From positions 1 to 55,912 of the forward strand of contig JAKACX010000009.1 in the NCBI GenBank assembly GCA_021821055.1: a stretch of 55,912 bases of DNA, in the 5' to 3' direction. The DNA comes from Bacillota bacterium. Its GTDB lineage: Bacteria > Bacillota > Bacilli > Alicyclobacillales > SLC66. The position numbers and the translations under genes were made by a program. A model generated the notes under the pieces. The model was not told the origin of the DNA, did not search any database, and was given only the letters and a program-made list of their open reading frames with translations. How positions within the stretch are numbered: position 1 is the first letter of the stretch; every line of letters starts with the position of its first letter. Positions 17,756 to 26,668 of the stretch are shown one piece after another.

Positions 17756-20185
17756 TTGATAACGTTCGAAAGCGGCGCCACTGTTATAAATGGCAAACGC
17801 AGATTCCTTTATGGGGCGGAGCTTCACTATTTTCGGGTCGAGCCGGAAGAGTGGAAGAATCGCCTCGAATTGATCCGGCAGGCTGGCTTCAATCTGGTCA
17901 GCACCTACGTGCCCTGGCTGTGGCATGAGCCTGTGGAAGGGCAGTGGGACTTTTCCGGCGATTCACACCCAAGGCGAAACCTGGTTGAATTTCTCGCGCT
18001 CTGCCGGGACATGGGATTTTACTGCATCGTGCGTCCTGGCCCGTACGTGATGTCGGAGTTGAAGAATGAGGGGATTCCGCAATGGCTGCTTGACCGCTAT
18101 CCCGAGACGATTGCGCTTGCGCAGGACGGAAGTCTTCACCCCACGCGGGTGGTATCCTACAGGCATCCTGTGTTCCTCGCGCTTGTCCACAAGTGGTACG
18201 AACGCGTGATCAAGAGCATTCTCCCCTTTCTCGTCACGCGCGGCGGGCCTGTGATCATGTTCCAACTGGACAATGAAGTCGGGATGCTGCACTGGGTGAC
18301 GAACACATCGGACCACAGTCCTGAGACGTTGAAGCACTTTGCCAGGTATGCGGAGTCGCGTTATGGAGAAATTGGAACGATCAACTCGGACTACGGATCA
18401 GACGCGCGCGATTTTGCCGAGTGGAGCGAAGATCTGAATGCCCGGAGAGAGAGAGAGCCGCTCAAGTTCCACTGGTTGTGGGCCGATTTCTGGCGCGACG
18501 AGTTTGCCAAGTACATTGCGGATCTGCGGGAGTTTGCCAGCGCACTGGGCGTCGACGTCCCCTATATCGTGAATGTCCACGGATTCAAGGACTTTTCCAT
18601 ATACAGCCGCGGGGTGGACTATCCGATCGGACTTTCGCAACTGCGCAAGACGGTGTCCGTGCCCGGGGTCATATTGGCCGGCGACTTCTACCCGGGCCGG
18701 ATCGGGTATGACAATGCGCACGACATCGTGCTCAGCACGGTCCTGACCGAGGCCCTGGGCGCTCCGCAACAGCCGGTCTTCTCCGCCGAATTTCAATCGG
18801 GACGGCTGTCGGACCGGCCGCGGGTATCGGAGCGGGATCTCAATTTGATCACGCGCATCTGCGTCGCCCATGGGATGAACGCGCTGAATTACTACATGTT
18901 TTGCGGCGGCGACAATCCCGACAATATCGGGCTGTTCGGCCGTCGCCACGAATGGCAGGCTCCCATTGCCGCCGACGGCGCCCTGCGCCCGTCTTATTGG
19001 ACCGCCCAGGCGTTGGGCCGCCTGTTTGCTACGTTCGGCGACCTGATGTGCGAGTCGCGCAAGGCGGTCGACACCCACATCGGCTTCTACGCGCCGTACT
19101 ACGCGACGGAAACCGTGGCGTGGGAACAGCCGGAGGTCGCATCGGTCCTTGGCGATTTGGCGGCGCAAAGGGAACACGTGCACTTTGACGGCGTGTGGCG
19201 GCTGCTGTGCGCCGCGAACATAGCGTTTGGCGCCGTGGACCTGCAGGCGGAAGGTGCACTTCGCGCGGCCGACGCGCCGACACTGTTTGTCGCATCCACC
19301 CAGTACATGGACAGGGCCACGCAGGAGCGCCTGCGCGACTACGCCGCAGGCGGCGGCACGCTGGTCATTTCGCCGCGGATACCGCAGTACGATCTGGACG
19401 GCAGCCTCTGCCGGGTTCTCGCGGACGCGCTGTCTTTGGGGGAGTGGAGCGAGCGGCGGGGATTCCTGCGCGTGACCGTGCTCGGAACCGATTCTGTGTT
19501 CTGTCGCCAGCACCTCGTCTTTGACGGGATAGAACCGGATGAGGAGATCGCGTTCGGAGAAGCGGGAGCCGCGGAGACCGCGGGATTTGTGCGCCCGTAC
19601 GGCGACGGGAAGGTTGTGGTGTTGGGCGTGGGTTTGACGCAGGAGTACGACTACGCGCTGGACGTCATGCGGGATGTGGCGCTGCAGGCTGGCGTGACGG
19701 CGCGCCTGTCCCTGTCGAGTCCGCACCTGTTTGCGTCCGAGCGTGTGTCTGATTCGGGATCGCTATTGTTCATCAATAATCCCTCGGACGCAGCGCTGAC
19801 CACCACCGTGTCGCGCATGGGGATGCGGGCCTTGGGAGGGCACAGCGTCACGGTGCTGGCAGGCGCGGGGCTGATGTTGCCGCTTGATTTCCGAATCAAG
19901 CTCGACCTCGTCGTCGAGTACAGCACCCTGGAAATTGACGACATCGCGCTCGTCGGCGAGGATGTCCGCCTGCACATGCGCACCGACGGGAGTCTCTCCG
20001 GCGTGCTTTGCGTGCGAGGCCCCTATCGGGTCGCTCACACATCGGACGCGTCCCACGACGTGCAGCGGCAGGGACTGACAACGGAGATCAGGATCGTCGC
20101 GCGCTCCGCCGCGTGCTCCGTGGAACTCAAGGCCACTCCGCTGGCGCGCGCGGCCGTTGCCGTCCGTGCAGACCGGCATGAGTGA
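17756..20185 (+). CDS. GH35-like beta-glycosidase, cytosolic (copy 1)
   Basis: Glycoside hydrolase of 809 residues without a signal peptide. The GH35 marks are clear: RFLYGAELHYFRV, GFNLVSTYVPWLWHEP, YCIVRPGPYVMSE, GGPVIMFQLDNEVG (acid/base Glu near 174), FSAEFQSGR (nucleophile candidate Glu near 345) and NYYMFCGGDNPDNIGLFG. The family contains beta-galactosidases and also an enzyme acting on beta-1,2-glucosidic bonds, so the substrate is open. I prefer the TTG at 17756 because AGGGAG lies 8 bases upstream; a GTG at 17747 is in frame but overlaps that site. It follows the LacI gene and precedes the yesL-like gene. Confidence 0.88.
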   Translation: MITFESGATVINGKRRFLYGAELHYFRVEPEEWKNRLELIRQAGFNLVSTYVPWLWHEPVEGQWDFSGDSHPRRNLVEFLALCRDMGFYCIVRPGPYVMSELKNEGIPQWLLDRYPETIALAQDGSLHPTRVVSYRHPVFLALVHKWYERVIKSILPFLVTRGGPVIMFQLDNEVGMLHWVTNTSDHSPETLKHFARYAESRYGEIGTINSDYGSDARDFAEWSEDLNARREREPLKFHWLWADFWRDEFAKYIADLREFASALGVDVPYIVNVHGFKDFSIYSRGVDYPIGLSQLRKTVSVPGVILAGDFYPGRIGYDNAHDIVLSTVLTEALGAPQQPVFSAEFQSGRLSDRPRVSERDLNLITRICVAHGMNALNYYMFCGGDNPDNIGLFGRRHEWQAPIAADGALRPSYWTAQALGRLFATFGDLMCESRKAVDTHIGFYAPYYATETVAWEQPEVASVLGDLAAQREHVHFDGVWRLLCAANIAFGAVDLQAEGALRAADAPTLFVASTQYMDRATQERLRDYAAGGGTLVISPRIPQYDLDGSLCRVLADALSLGEWSERRGFLRVTVLGTDSVFCRQHLVFDGIEPDEEIAFGEAGAAETAGFVRPYGDGKVVVLGVGLTQEYDYALDVMRDVALQAGVTARLSLSSPHLFASERVSDSGSLLFINNPSDAALTTTVSRMGMRALGGHSVTVLAGAGLMLPLDFRIKLDLVVEYSTLEIDDIALVGEDVRLHMRTDGSLSGVLCVRGPYRVAHTSDASHDVQRQGLTTEIRIVARSAACSVELKATPLARAAVAVRADRHE

Positions 20186-20208
20186 CGCGCCTGGTGGAGG
20201 GGTGTGAC

Positions 20209-20838
20209 ATGCAGCCGACCGGTCTGCTGGGTCTGTTCTACCGCGTGTCGGAGTGGGTCACGCGCGTAGCCTATCTGAATCTGCTGTGGATTGGCTTTTC
20301 CCTCGCGGGCGTCGTCGTCGTCGGTTTCATGCCAGCCACAACCGCGATGTTCGTGGTCGTGAGGCACTGGCTGACCGATGATGCCGACTGCTCGGTGTTT
20401 CCCGTGTTTTGGGCCGCCTTCCGGAAGGAATTCGCCCGTTCCAACCTGTTGGGCCTCATGCTGGCCGCCCTGGGAGTCATCACGTATGTCGATCTGCACT
20501 TCTTCATGTCGAGCCATACGCTCATGTTTCAGGTGCTGAAGTTCGTGACGCTCGGCATTGCCCTGATCTACCTGGCGACGATCGGATACGTCTTTCCGAT
20601 CCTGGCCACCTACGACATGCCGCCGTGGCGCGTGCTGGTGGTGTCCGTGTTTCTGGGCGGCTCGCGCCCGATCCGGACCGTTTTCATCCTGCTGGCGTGC
20701 GCCTCCGTCGCATGGCTGTCGCTCGCCTTTCCCATGCCGCTGTTCCTGGTCAATGGCAGCGGCGCGGCCCTGCTGCTGACATGGAATGCGCTGAAGGTCC
20801 TGAAGAAGATGGACGCCCGCTTCGGCCAGCAGCGGTAG
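20209..20838 (+). CDS. YesL-family (DUF624) membrane protein
   Basis: Membrane protein of 209 residues with about five hydrophobic helices. The opening LGLFYRVSEWVTRVAYLNLLWIGFSLAG and the stretch FMPATTAMFVVVRHWL match the DUF624/YesL family, which is commonly encoded in sugar-uptake clusters of Bacillota but has no established biochemical role. GGAGGGG about 8 bases ahead supports the ATG at 20209. It is 23 bases after the GH35 gene and so probably in the same operon. Confidence 0.85.
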   Translation: MQPTGLLGLFYRVSEWVTRVAYLNLLWIGFSLAGVVVVGFMPATTAMFVVVRHWLTDDADCSVFPVFWAAFRKEFARSNLLGLMLAALGVITYVDLHFFMSSHTLMFQVLKFVTLGIALIYLATIGYVFPILATYDMPPWRVLVVSVFLGGSRPIRTVFILLACASVAWLSLAFPMPLFLVNGSGAALLLTWNALKVLKKMDARFGQQR

Positions 20839-20924
20839 CGGCCGGAGACGCAGTGCTCAAGGATGAAATCGCCGGGGATGGAGGCGTACACCGCGCCCGT
20901 CGCGAGTTCCGCGTCAGCGTGTTC

Positions 20925-20955
<31 letters not shown>

Positions 20956-21037
20956 GTGCGCGACTCCGTCAGGCGCAAGGCCCCCACCCCGGGATGCCAG
21001 AGACATCATATATTGAACATATTGGGAGGAACATTTC

Positions 21038-22279
21038 ATGGACTGGAACCACATCAGCGACGAAGAACTCCTGGAACTCGAGAGCAGACTGTCATTCGCC
21101 TTTTTTTGGAACGAAGCCAACTCCAATCCCGGCCCAGGCTATGGACTGATTGCTGACAGGGCGCCCGGCGCCAAAGGCATATGCAGCGTGGCGTCTGTCG
21201 GGTTCGGGTTGACTGGAGTCGCCATTGCCGCGAAACGCGGTTGGGTGTCGCATCCAGAGGCGGAGCAGCGAGCGCTCGGCACGCTCACCACACTGATGAA
21301 TCACGCAGAACAGGTAAATGGGTTTTTCTATCATTTTCTTGACATGGAGACGGGACGGCGCAGCCGCAACTGCGAAGTCTCCATCATCGACACTGCGCTG
21401 GCAGCGGCGGGGGCCCTTGCCGTCGGGGAGTATTTTGGCGGGGAGGTGCAGGAGCTCGCCGACCAGTTGTACCGCCGTATCAATTGGCCCTGGTACAGGA
21501 ATCCGGACACCAACCAGTTTTACATGGGTTATTCGCCGGAACGAGGATTTTTTGGCGCGTGGAACAGTTATGCGGAACAGTTCATGATGTACTTTCTGGC
21601 GGCTGCCTCCCCGACCTATCCGACAGACCCGGACATGTTCTACAATTTCCGCCGGCTGCGCGGGTCATACGGCGATTCGCCGGAATTCGTCTACACCTGG
21701 TTCGGCTCACTGTTTGCCTTCCAGTTCTCTCACGCCTGGTTTGACCTGCGCGGCAAAGTGGACCGCGACGGTTACGACTGGTGGCAGAATTCCGTATCGG
21801 CCACACAGGCCAACAGGCAATTCTGCATCGATCACGAGGCCGAATTCACGACATTCGGTCCGAATGCTTGGGGGCTCACCGCGTGCGACGGTCCGCACGG
21901 GTACAGCGGCCGATACGGGAGTGCGCCGTCAGGAGAGAACAACGAACAGCACAAACCGGACGGCACCATTCCCCCGGCGGGCGCCGCAGGTTCGGTCGTA
22001 TTTGCTCCGCAGGAGGTCAAACGCGCGCTGCGGCACTACACGACGTACCCTGAACTGTGGGGAGAGTACGGGTTCAAGGACGCCTATAATCTCGATGTGG
22101 AGCCACACTGGTTCGGATCTGATTACATTGGCATCGACAAGGGCATCACTCTGCTGATGATCGAAAATTACCGCAGCGGCTTTGTCTGGGACACTTTCAT
22201 GAAGAGTCCGCACGCCGTGCGCGGTCTTGAGTTGTGCGGCTTCCGGAGCCAGCCGGTCCGTCCGTCCGTTTGGGAGTGA
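21038..22279 (+). CDS. GH144 / PF10091 glycoamylase-type enzyme, cytosolic
   Basis: Enzyme of 413 residues with the full PF10091 pattern: LSFAFFWNEANSNPGPGYGL, SVASVGFGLTGVAIA, MGYSPERGFFGAWNSYAEQF, YTWFGSLFAFQFSHAWFDLR, FGPNAWGLTACDGPHGYSG, WGEYGFKDAYNLD and DKGITLLMIENYRSGFVWD. Characterised GH144 members hydrolyse beta-1,2-glucans. It lacks a signal peptide, so it would work on imported oligosaccharides, while the 15049 product would work outside. GGGAGGA lies 7 bases before the ATG. It is related to the 15049 product only at fold level. Confidence 0.88.
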   Translation: MDWNHISDEELLELESRLSFAFFWNEANSNPGPGYGLIADRAPGAKGICSVASVGFGLTGVAIAAKRGWVSHPEAEQRALGTLTTLMNHAEQVNGFFYHFLDMETGRRSRNCEVSIIDTALAAAGALAVGEYFGGEVQELADQLYRRINWPWYRNPDTNQFYMGYSPERGFFGAWNSYAEQFMMYFLAAASPTYPTDPDMFYNFRRLRGSYGDSPEFVYTWFGSLFAFQFSHAWFDLRGKVDRDGYDWWQNSVSATQANRQFCIDHEAEFTTFGPNAWGLTACDGPHGYSGRYGSAPSGENNEQHKPDGTIPPAGAAGSVVFAPQEVKRALRHYTTYPELWGEYGFKDAYNLDVEPHWFGSDYIGIDKGITLLMIENYRSGFVWDTFMKSPHAVRGLELCGFRSQPVRPSVWE

Positions 22280-22324
22280 AGGGCATGGCAAGCGCAGGGT
22301 GACTTCTTGTCGGTGACGCATTCT

Positions 22325-22882
22325 CTACGCGAACAGAACGCTCACGTGGATCGACAGATCGGGGAACATCGATGGACTGACTGTGTCTTCGGGTTTGAAT
22401 TCACCCGTCCACAGTAACCGTTCGCCATCGCGGAGCAATACCGTGACTGTTCGATCCGCCGTGTCCACGATCCAATACTCTTTCACTCCCACACGTTCGT
22501 ACAGATTGCGCTTGCGCAAGAGGTCGTGTTTGGCTGTGGACGGAGACAGGATCTCGATCACCAGATTCGGGACACCGACAATCCGCTTGTCGCGACCATA
22601 TTGCCCGCACATCACAAACAGATCCGCCTGCACCACTTCCGTTGTCGCCAAATCCATCTCAAATGTCAGATCCATCGGCGCGCTGTACGCCCTGCACCCC
22701 GTGTCGCGCAGGTACCTTCCAAATTCAGCGGATAACTGGATGAGCGCCTCCTGATGTTCCGGTGTCGGACTCGCCATCAGGTATGGCATGCCGTCGATAA
22801 GTTCCCAGCGTTCGTCCTCGTCCCACATCAGATAGTCCGCGTAGGTGTAACGCTCGCCGCGATCCGTTTTTGGGCTGGCCAT
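22325..22882 (-). CDS. Uma2-family (DUF820) endonuclease-like protein
   Basis: Protein of 185 residues of the Uma2 family, a PD-(D/E)XK nuclease-fold group of uncertain role. The core reads YTYADYLMWDEDERWELIDG, then VQADLFVMCG (Asp) and LVIEILSPSTAKHDLLRKR (Glu, and Lys near its end), ending with GVKEYWIVDT. The ATG at 22882 has GGAAGGGGA upstream. An ATG at 22921 is in frame but sits inside a good -10 box (TATAAT, complement of 22920-22925), so it is unlikely to be the start. It is unrelated to sugar use and looks like an insertion into the cluster. Confidence 0.88.
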   Translation of the reverse strand: MASPKTDRGERYTYADYLMWDEDERWELIDGMPYLMASPTPEHQEALIQLSAEFGRYLRDTGCRAYSAPMDLTFEMDLATTEVVQADLFVMCGQYGRDKRIVGVPNLVIEILSPSTAKHDLLRKRNLYERVGVKEYWIVDTADRTVTVLLRDGERLLWTGEFKPEDTVSPSMFPDLSIHVSVLFA

Positions 22883-23017
22883 GGATGATCCCCTTCCCGT
22901 TCGTTCGGTCTTTGGGATCATTATACGCTGTATTCGCTATCGTCACGATGAACGACGTCGATCTGCTCCCCTACCTGGAAAATAGGTCTGTGCCAGCCGC
23001 CAGGCCTGTGCCAGCCG

Positions 23018-23089
23018 CCCGTATCCCTTTGCTCCTGCTCAGACAGCGCGGCTGCGCCGCACAACTCGCGACGGGCAAAGGGATACGGG
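23018..23089. repeat. Perfect 15-bp inverted repeat with structured loop
   Basis: CCCGTATCCCTTTGC (23018-23032) is repeated exactly inverted at 23075-23089. The 42-base interior holds a smaller hairpin (GCGGC/GCCGC). Just upstream TGTGCCAGCCGCC occurs twice. The 22883-23842 gap shows no convincing gene; it holds this repeat, the element at 23451 and the promoter of the second GH35 gene. Confidence 0.7.
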
Positions 23090-23450
23090 TGACCCAGCGA
23101 GTCTTCGTCCTGCCGCTGGCCCATCGCTGGCTGGGCGTGCGACCGTGACGCAGCGAATTTTCATTCTCCGCTCCCGGCGCGCCCGCGCCATGCGAGCCTA
23201 CCCGGAAAATACGAGCGCATCTCGTCTGTGCCATCTGCGACGCTTGATTGAGTCCGCATTTTCATTGCTCGCTTTCGTGCGGATGCGCCGTACATGGCGA
23301 TCTCACCCGGATAAGCTTATTTGCTTCCCTTAAATGCGAGTTCACGTTTCAGAGTACCCAAAATCACGCGTCCCATACGGGTCCGTCTGCCTTTGCAGAG
23401 GCCTGGTTCTGGCTAAGGGTTCTCCAGGCGATGAAACACCGGACGAGGTT

Positions 23451-23510
23451 CCAGGGGACATGTGATAATCCAAATCAGGGCAGGCGCGGACTTTATCACA
23501 GTTCCCCTGG
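23451..23510. repeat. 60-base inverted-repeat element (MITE-like)
   Basis: The 18-base ends (23451-23468 and 23493-23510) are inverted copies matching at 16 of 18 positions, starting CCAGGGGACATGTGATA. The centre contains GGGCAGGCGC. The left half matches the element at 49815-49942 closely (AGGGGACATGTGATA, CCAAAT, GGCAGGCGC), so this is a repeated unit. Confidence 0.7.
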
Positions 23511-23586
23511 ATGCATCGCCTTCATGTGGCGAAATGTACGCTCTTCGTGGCGCGACGTGCGAGGCGATTGGCATGGTGAGCTTGCA

Positions 23587-23659
23587 TCTAAACGTTTCGA
23601 AAATGTTGTTGACAGAGTGAAATGGTTGCGCATACAATAGCCTTATCGAAACGATTCGA
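23587..23659 (+). promoter_or_regulatory. SigA promoter flanked by two LacI-type operators
   Basis: TTGACA (23609-23614), an 18-base spacer and TACAAT (23633-23638) form the promoter of the second GH35 gene. A site TCTAAACGTTTCGA lies just upstream (about 23587-23600) and TCGAAACGATTCGA just downstream (23646-23659). Two sites around one promoter would allow looping or cooperative repression by the LacI protein encoded at 16669. Confidence 0.75.
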
Positions 23660-23687
23660 TTATCTGTGAGCTTTCTGCGAGAATCCC

Positions 23688-23725
23688 GCATGGCGCTGCC
23701 GCAGCAGTCTGTGGCAGCGCCATGC
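23688..23725 (+). promoter_or_regulatory. Perfect 13-bp hairpin in the GH35 leader
   Basis: GCATGGCGCTGCC (23688-23700) pairs perfectly with 23713-23725 around a 12-base loop, inside the roughly 200-base leader. Its size, loop length and GGCGC core resemble the hairpin at 3502-3539. It may be an attenuator or an mRNA-stability element. Confidence 0.55.
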
Positions 23726-23842
23726 AAATGCGCCGACGCCCTGCGGATGTCGTCCGCAGCGCGGACTTTACACTTGCACCGCTCCCCAGGTGTCAGCGGA
23801 TACACGCCGCACAACTGCGCAAGGCCATGAGGAGGAACCGAT

Positions 23843-26350
23843 GTGCTGTCGTACCGCAACAAGACTTTCACACTGAATGACGAGCCTTTTTTCCTGTACG
23901 GCGCGGAGTGCCACTACTTTCGGGTGGATCCGGCGCAGTGGGATGACCGACTGCGCAAGATTCGCGAGGCAGGGTTCAACACCGTGAGCACCTATATTCC
24001 GTGGATCTGGCATGAGCCGCACGAGGGCGAGACGGACTTCACCGGCGCCACGCATCCTCGGCGCAACCTGGTTGGCTTTCTCGAACGCGTGGCGGAGGCG
24101 GGACTCCTGTGCGTGGTGCGCCCGGGGCCGTATGTGATGTCGGAACTGAAGAACGAGGGCATTCCCGAGTGGGTGATCAGGGACTATCCCGGGTCGATCG
24201 CAACCGATCGCGCTGGCAAACGGCATCCGGCCCGCGTCATGTCCTATTCCGACCCGACATACCTCGCCCTGGCGAGGCGCTGGTACGGAGCAGTTCTGCC
24301 CGTATTGGCGCGGTTTGTGGCGCCGCGCGGCGGTCCGATTGTCATGGTGCAGCTCGACAATGAGGTCGGCATGCTGCACTGGGTGACCGGGGTGGCGGAT
24401 GAAAGCCCTTCGGCCTTGGCCCAGTTTGACTCGTTTGGTGAGCACGACGACCCGTCCGGAATGGTGCCGGTCGCCGCAGGCGTCGGGGACCAGGCAGCCG
24501 CGCGGCCATCCGCCGCCCCACCGGAGCGGGTTGAGCGCTCGGGGACGGGTGTAAGCGCTGACCGCGCGGCTGACCTGGGACCCGACCGACACTGGCGGCG
24601 CGCGGGTCGCCTGCGCGCGTATTACGCCGAGTACGTGCGTGCCTTGGCCGCGATGGCGGACGAATACGATCTTCAGGTGCCCTATATTCTCAATATCCAC
24701 GGGTTCAAGGACTTTTCCGTCTACAGCCGCGGGGTGGATTACCCGATCGGGTTGTCGCAATTGGCCCAAGCCGCGGGCCTTCCGCGTGTGGTCGTGGCGG
24801 GCGACTTCTACCCGGGGAAGATCACGTATGACAATTTTCACGACCTGGTGTTGGCCACGCTCCTGACTGACGCGATCAGCGACGGTGAGCAACCGATTTT
24901 CTCCGCCGAGTTCCAGTCGGGCCGGCTCGCGGACAGGCCGCACGTCAATGAGCGCGACCTTGATCTGATCACGCGTCTGTGCATTGCGCACGGCATGAGC
25001 GCTCTCAATTACTACATGTACTGCGGCGGCGACAATCCCGGCGGAATCGGCCTGTTTGGCGACAGGCACGACTGGCAGGCGCCGATCGCCCCGGACGGGT
25101 CGTTGCGCGCGGGGTACGCGGTCACGGAGCATATTGGACGGCTGCTGCAGTTCGCGGGCCGCCGCCTCTGCGCCACGCCGCTCGTCTCCGACACGACCAT
25201 CGGCTTTTATCGGCCGTACTACGCGACGGAGTGCGCGGACCGCAGCGACCCCGAGGTCGCGCGGATGCACGCGCATATTGAGACGCAACGCGAGCACAAC
25301 CACTTTGACGGCATGTGGCGTCTGCTGGTTGGAGCGAACATATCCTTTCAGGCGGTCGACCTGCGGCGCGGGGCCGATCTGTCGCCGGCGACCCGGCCAA
25401 GCCTGTGGGTCGCGTCCACGGAGTACATGGACGCGGACACGCAGGCAAGTCTGGCCGACTACGCCGAAGCGGGCGGGGTCCTCGTTCTCGGTCCGCAGAT
25501 CCCGGACAAGGACCTTGGCGGACGGGAGTGCCGGATTCTTGCGGACCGCCTGCAGCTGGGGAACTGGCGCGAACGGCAGGGGTATCTGCGCGTGCGCATG
25601 GTCGATGAGGCGCATGACGTGTTCACCCACCAGCATCTGGAGTTCGCCGATGTCCCGCAGGACTGGCGACTGGCCGTAACGGAATCGGACCCCGAAGCAA
25701 CGGTCATCTGGATGCGCCCGTGCAAGGCAGGCAAAGTGATGGTGCTGGGCTGTGCATTGACGCACGAGTTTGCCTACAACGCGGATGTCATGGCCAAGCT
25801 GGCGGCGCACGCTGGGGTCCACCCGCACCTGCGCCTCGACCATCCACTGGTGCACGCGACGGAGAGACGGCACGCCGATGGGTCACTTCTTTCGCTGATC
25901 AATGTCGAGGACAGCGCGCAGGTCGTCCACGTGACGCGTGGAGGAGTCGACGCATTTGGCGGCCACGCTGTTCAAGCGCCGGCGCGCAGCGGTCTCTTGC
26001 TGCCGCTGGACTGGCGTGTGGACGAGCGTCTCACGGTACGTTACGCCACGGTCGAGATTGTCGACGTCCGTCGCGGCGGCGACGGCAGCAACGCGGGTGA
26101 CGGCGATGTGCGCGCCGCCTTGCGGCCTGGCGATGATGTCGTGCACGTCTCCGACCGCTCTTCCGGGGGTGCGCGGTATGAGTTGAAGTGGCTTCCCGCA
26201 GGCGGGGAGGCACATATCGGACTGGCGGGGCAGTGGCGGGTGGATTCGCCGGGCGCAGTGACCGGGCGAGAAGCGGATGGCACAGTCGTTACCGTGCGCG
26301 TCGACGGCGGGGAAAAAGCGGAGCAGATTTTATTATTGAGAGAAATCTAA
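23843..26350 (+). CDS. GH35-like beta-glycosidase, cytosolic (copy 2)
   Basis: Protein of 835 residues, clearly paralogous to the 17756 product over its whole length (FFLYGAECHYFRVDP, CVVRPGPYVMSELKNEGIP, NYYMYCGGDNPGGIGLFG). The acid/base region MVQLDNEVG (Glu near 173) and nucleophile candidate FSAEFQSGR (Glu near 356) are intact. Residues about 195-250 are a low-complexity Ala/Gly/Pro/Arg stretch that replaces the conserved RYGEIGTIN segment of copy 1. The GTG start follows GGAGGA. It has its own operator-flanked promoter, so it can be expressed separately from copy 1. A further operator-like site overlaps its stop. Confidence 0.87.
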   Translation: MLSYRNKTFTLNDEPFFLYGAECHYFRVDPAQWDDRLRKIREAGFNTVSTYIPWIWHEPHEGETDFTGATHPRRNLVGFLERVAEAGLLCVVRPGPYVMSELKNEGIPEWVIRDYPGSIATDRAGKRHPARVMSYSDPTYLALARRWYGAVLPVLARFVAPRGGPIVMVQLDNEVGMLHWVTGVADESPSALAQFDSFGEHDDPSGMVPVAAGVGDQAAARPSAAPPERVERSGTGVSADRAADLGPDRHWRRAGRLRAYYAEYVRALAAMADEYDLQVPYILNIHGFKDFSVYSRGVDYPIGLSQLAQAAGLPRVVVAGDFYPGKITYDNFHDLVLATLLTDAISDGEQPIFSAEFQSGRLADRPHVNERDLDLITRLCIAHGMSALNYYMYCGGDNPGGIGLFGDRHDWQAPIAPDGSLRAGYAVTEHIGRLLQFAGRRLCATPLVSDTTIGFYRPYYATECADRSDPEVARMHAHIETQREHNHFDGMWRLLVGANISFQAVDLRRGADLSPATRPSLWVASTEYMDADTQASLADYAEAGGVLVLGPQIPDKDLGGRECRILADRLQLGNWRERQGYLRVRMVDEAHDVFTHQHLEFADVPQDWRLAVTESDPEATVIWMRPCKAGKVMVLGCALTHEFAYNADVMAKLAAHAGVHPHLRLDHPLVHATERRHADGSLLSLINVEDSAQVVHVTRGGVDAFGGHAVQAPARSGLLLPLDWRVDERLTVRYATVEIVDVRRGGDGSNAGDGDVRAALRPGDDVVHVSDRSSGGARYELKWLPAGGEAHIGLAGQWRVDSPGAVTGREADGTVVTVRVDGGEKAEQILLLREI

Positions 26351-26361
26351 ACGATTCGATC
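26346..26361. promoter_or_regulatory. LacI-type operator-like site at the end of the GH35 gene
   Basis: TCTAAACGATTCGATC overlaps the stop codon and matches the sites at 23587 and 23646. A half-site TTGAAACGATGG lies at 26623, near a possible weak -35 for the next gene. A role in controlling the binding-protein gene at 26669 is plausible but not shown. Confidence 0.45.
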
Positions 26362-26374
26362 CGGAACATGCGGC

Positions 26375-26550
26375 ATCCGGGCCAGGCCGCACGGTCCAGG
26401 TCACAGGCTTCACGGTCCAGACCGCAGGTTGTACGGTCCAGGCTTCACGGTTCAGACCGCAGACTGTACGGTCCAGGCAGCGCGGTCCAGGGTCCAGGCT
26501 GCAGCATCCGGGGTGCAGCGCGAGGGCAGCACGGTCCAGGCTGCGGCGCG
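26375..26550 (+). repeat. Degenerate tandem repeat of ACGGTCCAGG units
   Basis: The unit CACGGTCCAGG, or close variants, recurs about eight times at irregular spacing of roughly 20 bases, interleaved with ACCGCAG and GGCTGCA units. The gap of 318 bases before the binding-protein gene holds only this tract and operator-like sites; there is no gene in it. Confidence 0.75.
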
Positions 26551-26668
26551 CGGGATGCGACGATAAGGAGGCGGTGCCTATGTAGGCTGTGTGCGGGGGA
26601 GAGAAATTCGATCGGCCAGCAGTTGAAACGATGGACCTTACAAGCACAATTTAGGGGGCAGAATACAG

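Noticed and set aside
18398-19726. 442-codon minus-strand open frame opposite the first GH35 gene
   Set aside because: Antisense shadow; the plus frame has clear GH35 motifs throughout.
26375-26550. Possible CRISPR array
   Set aside because: Units are short, degenerate and irregularly spaced, with no unique spacers and no cas genes nearby.
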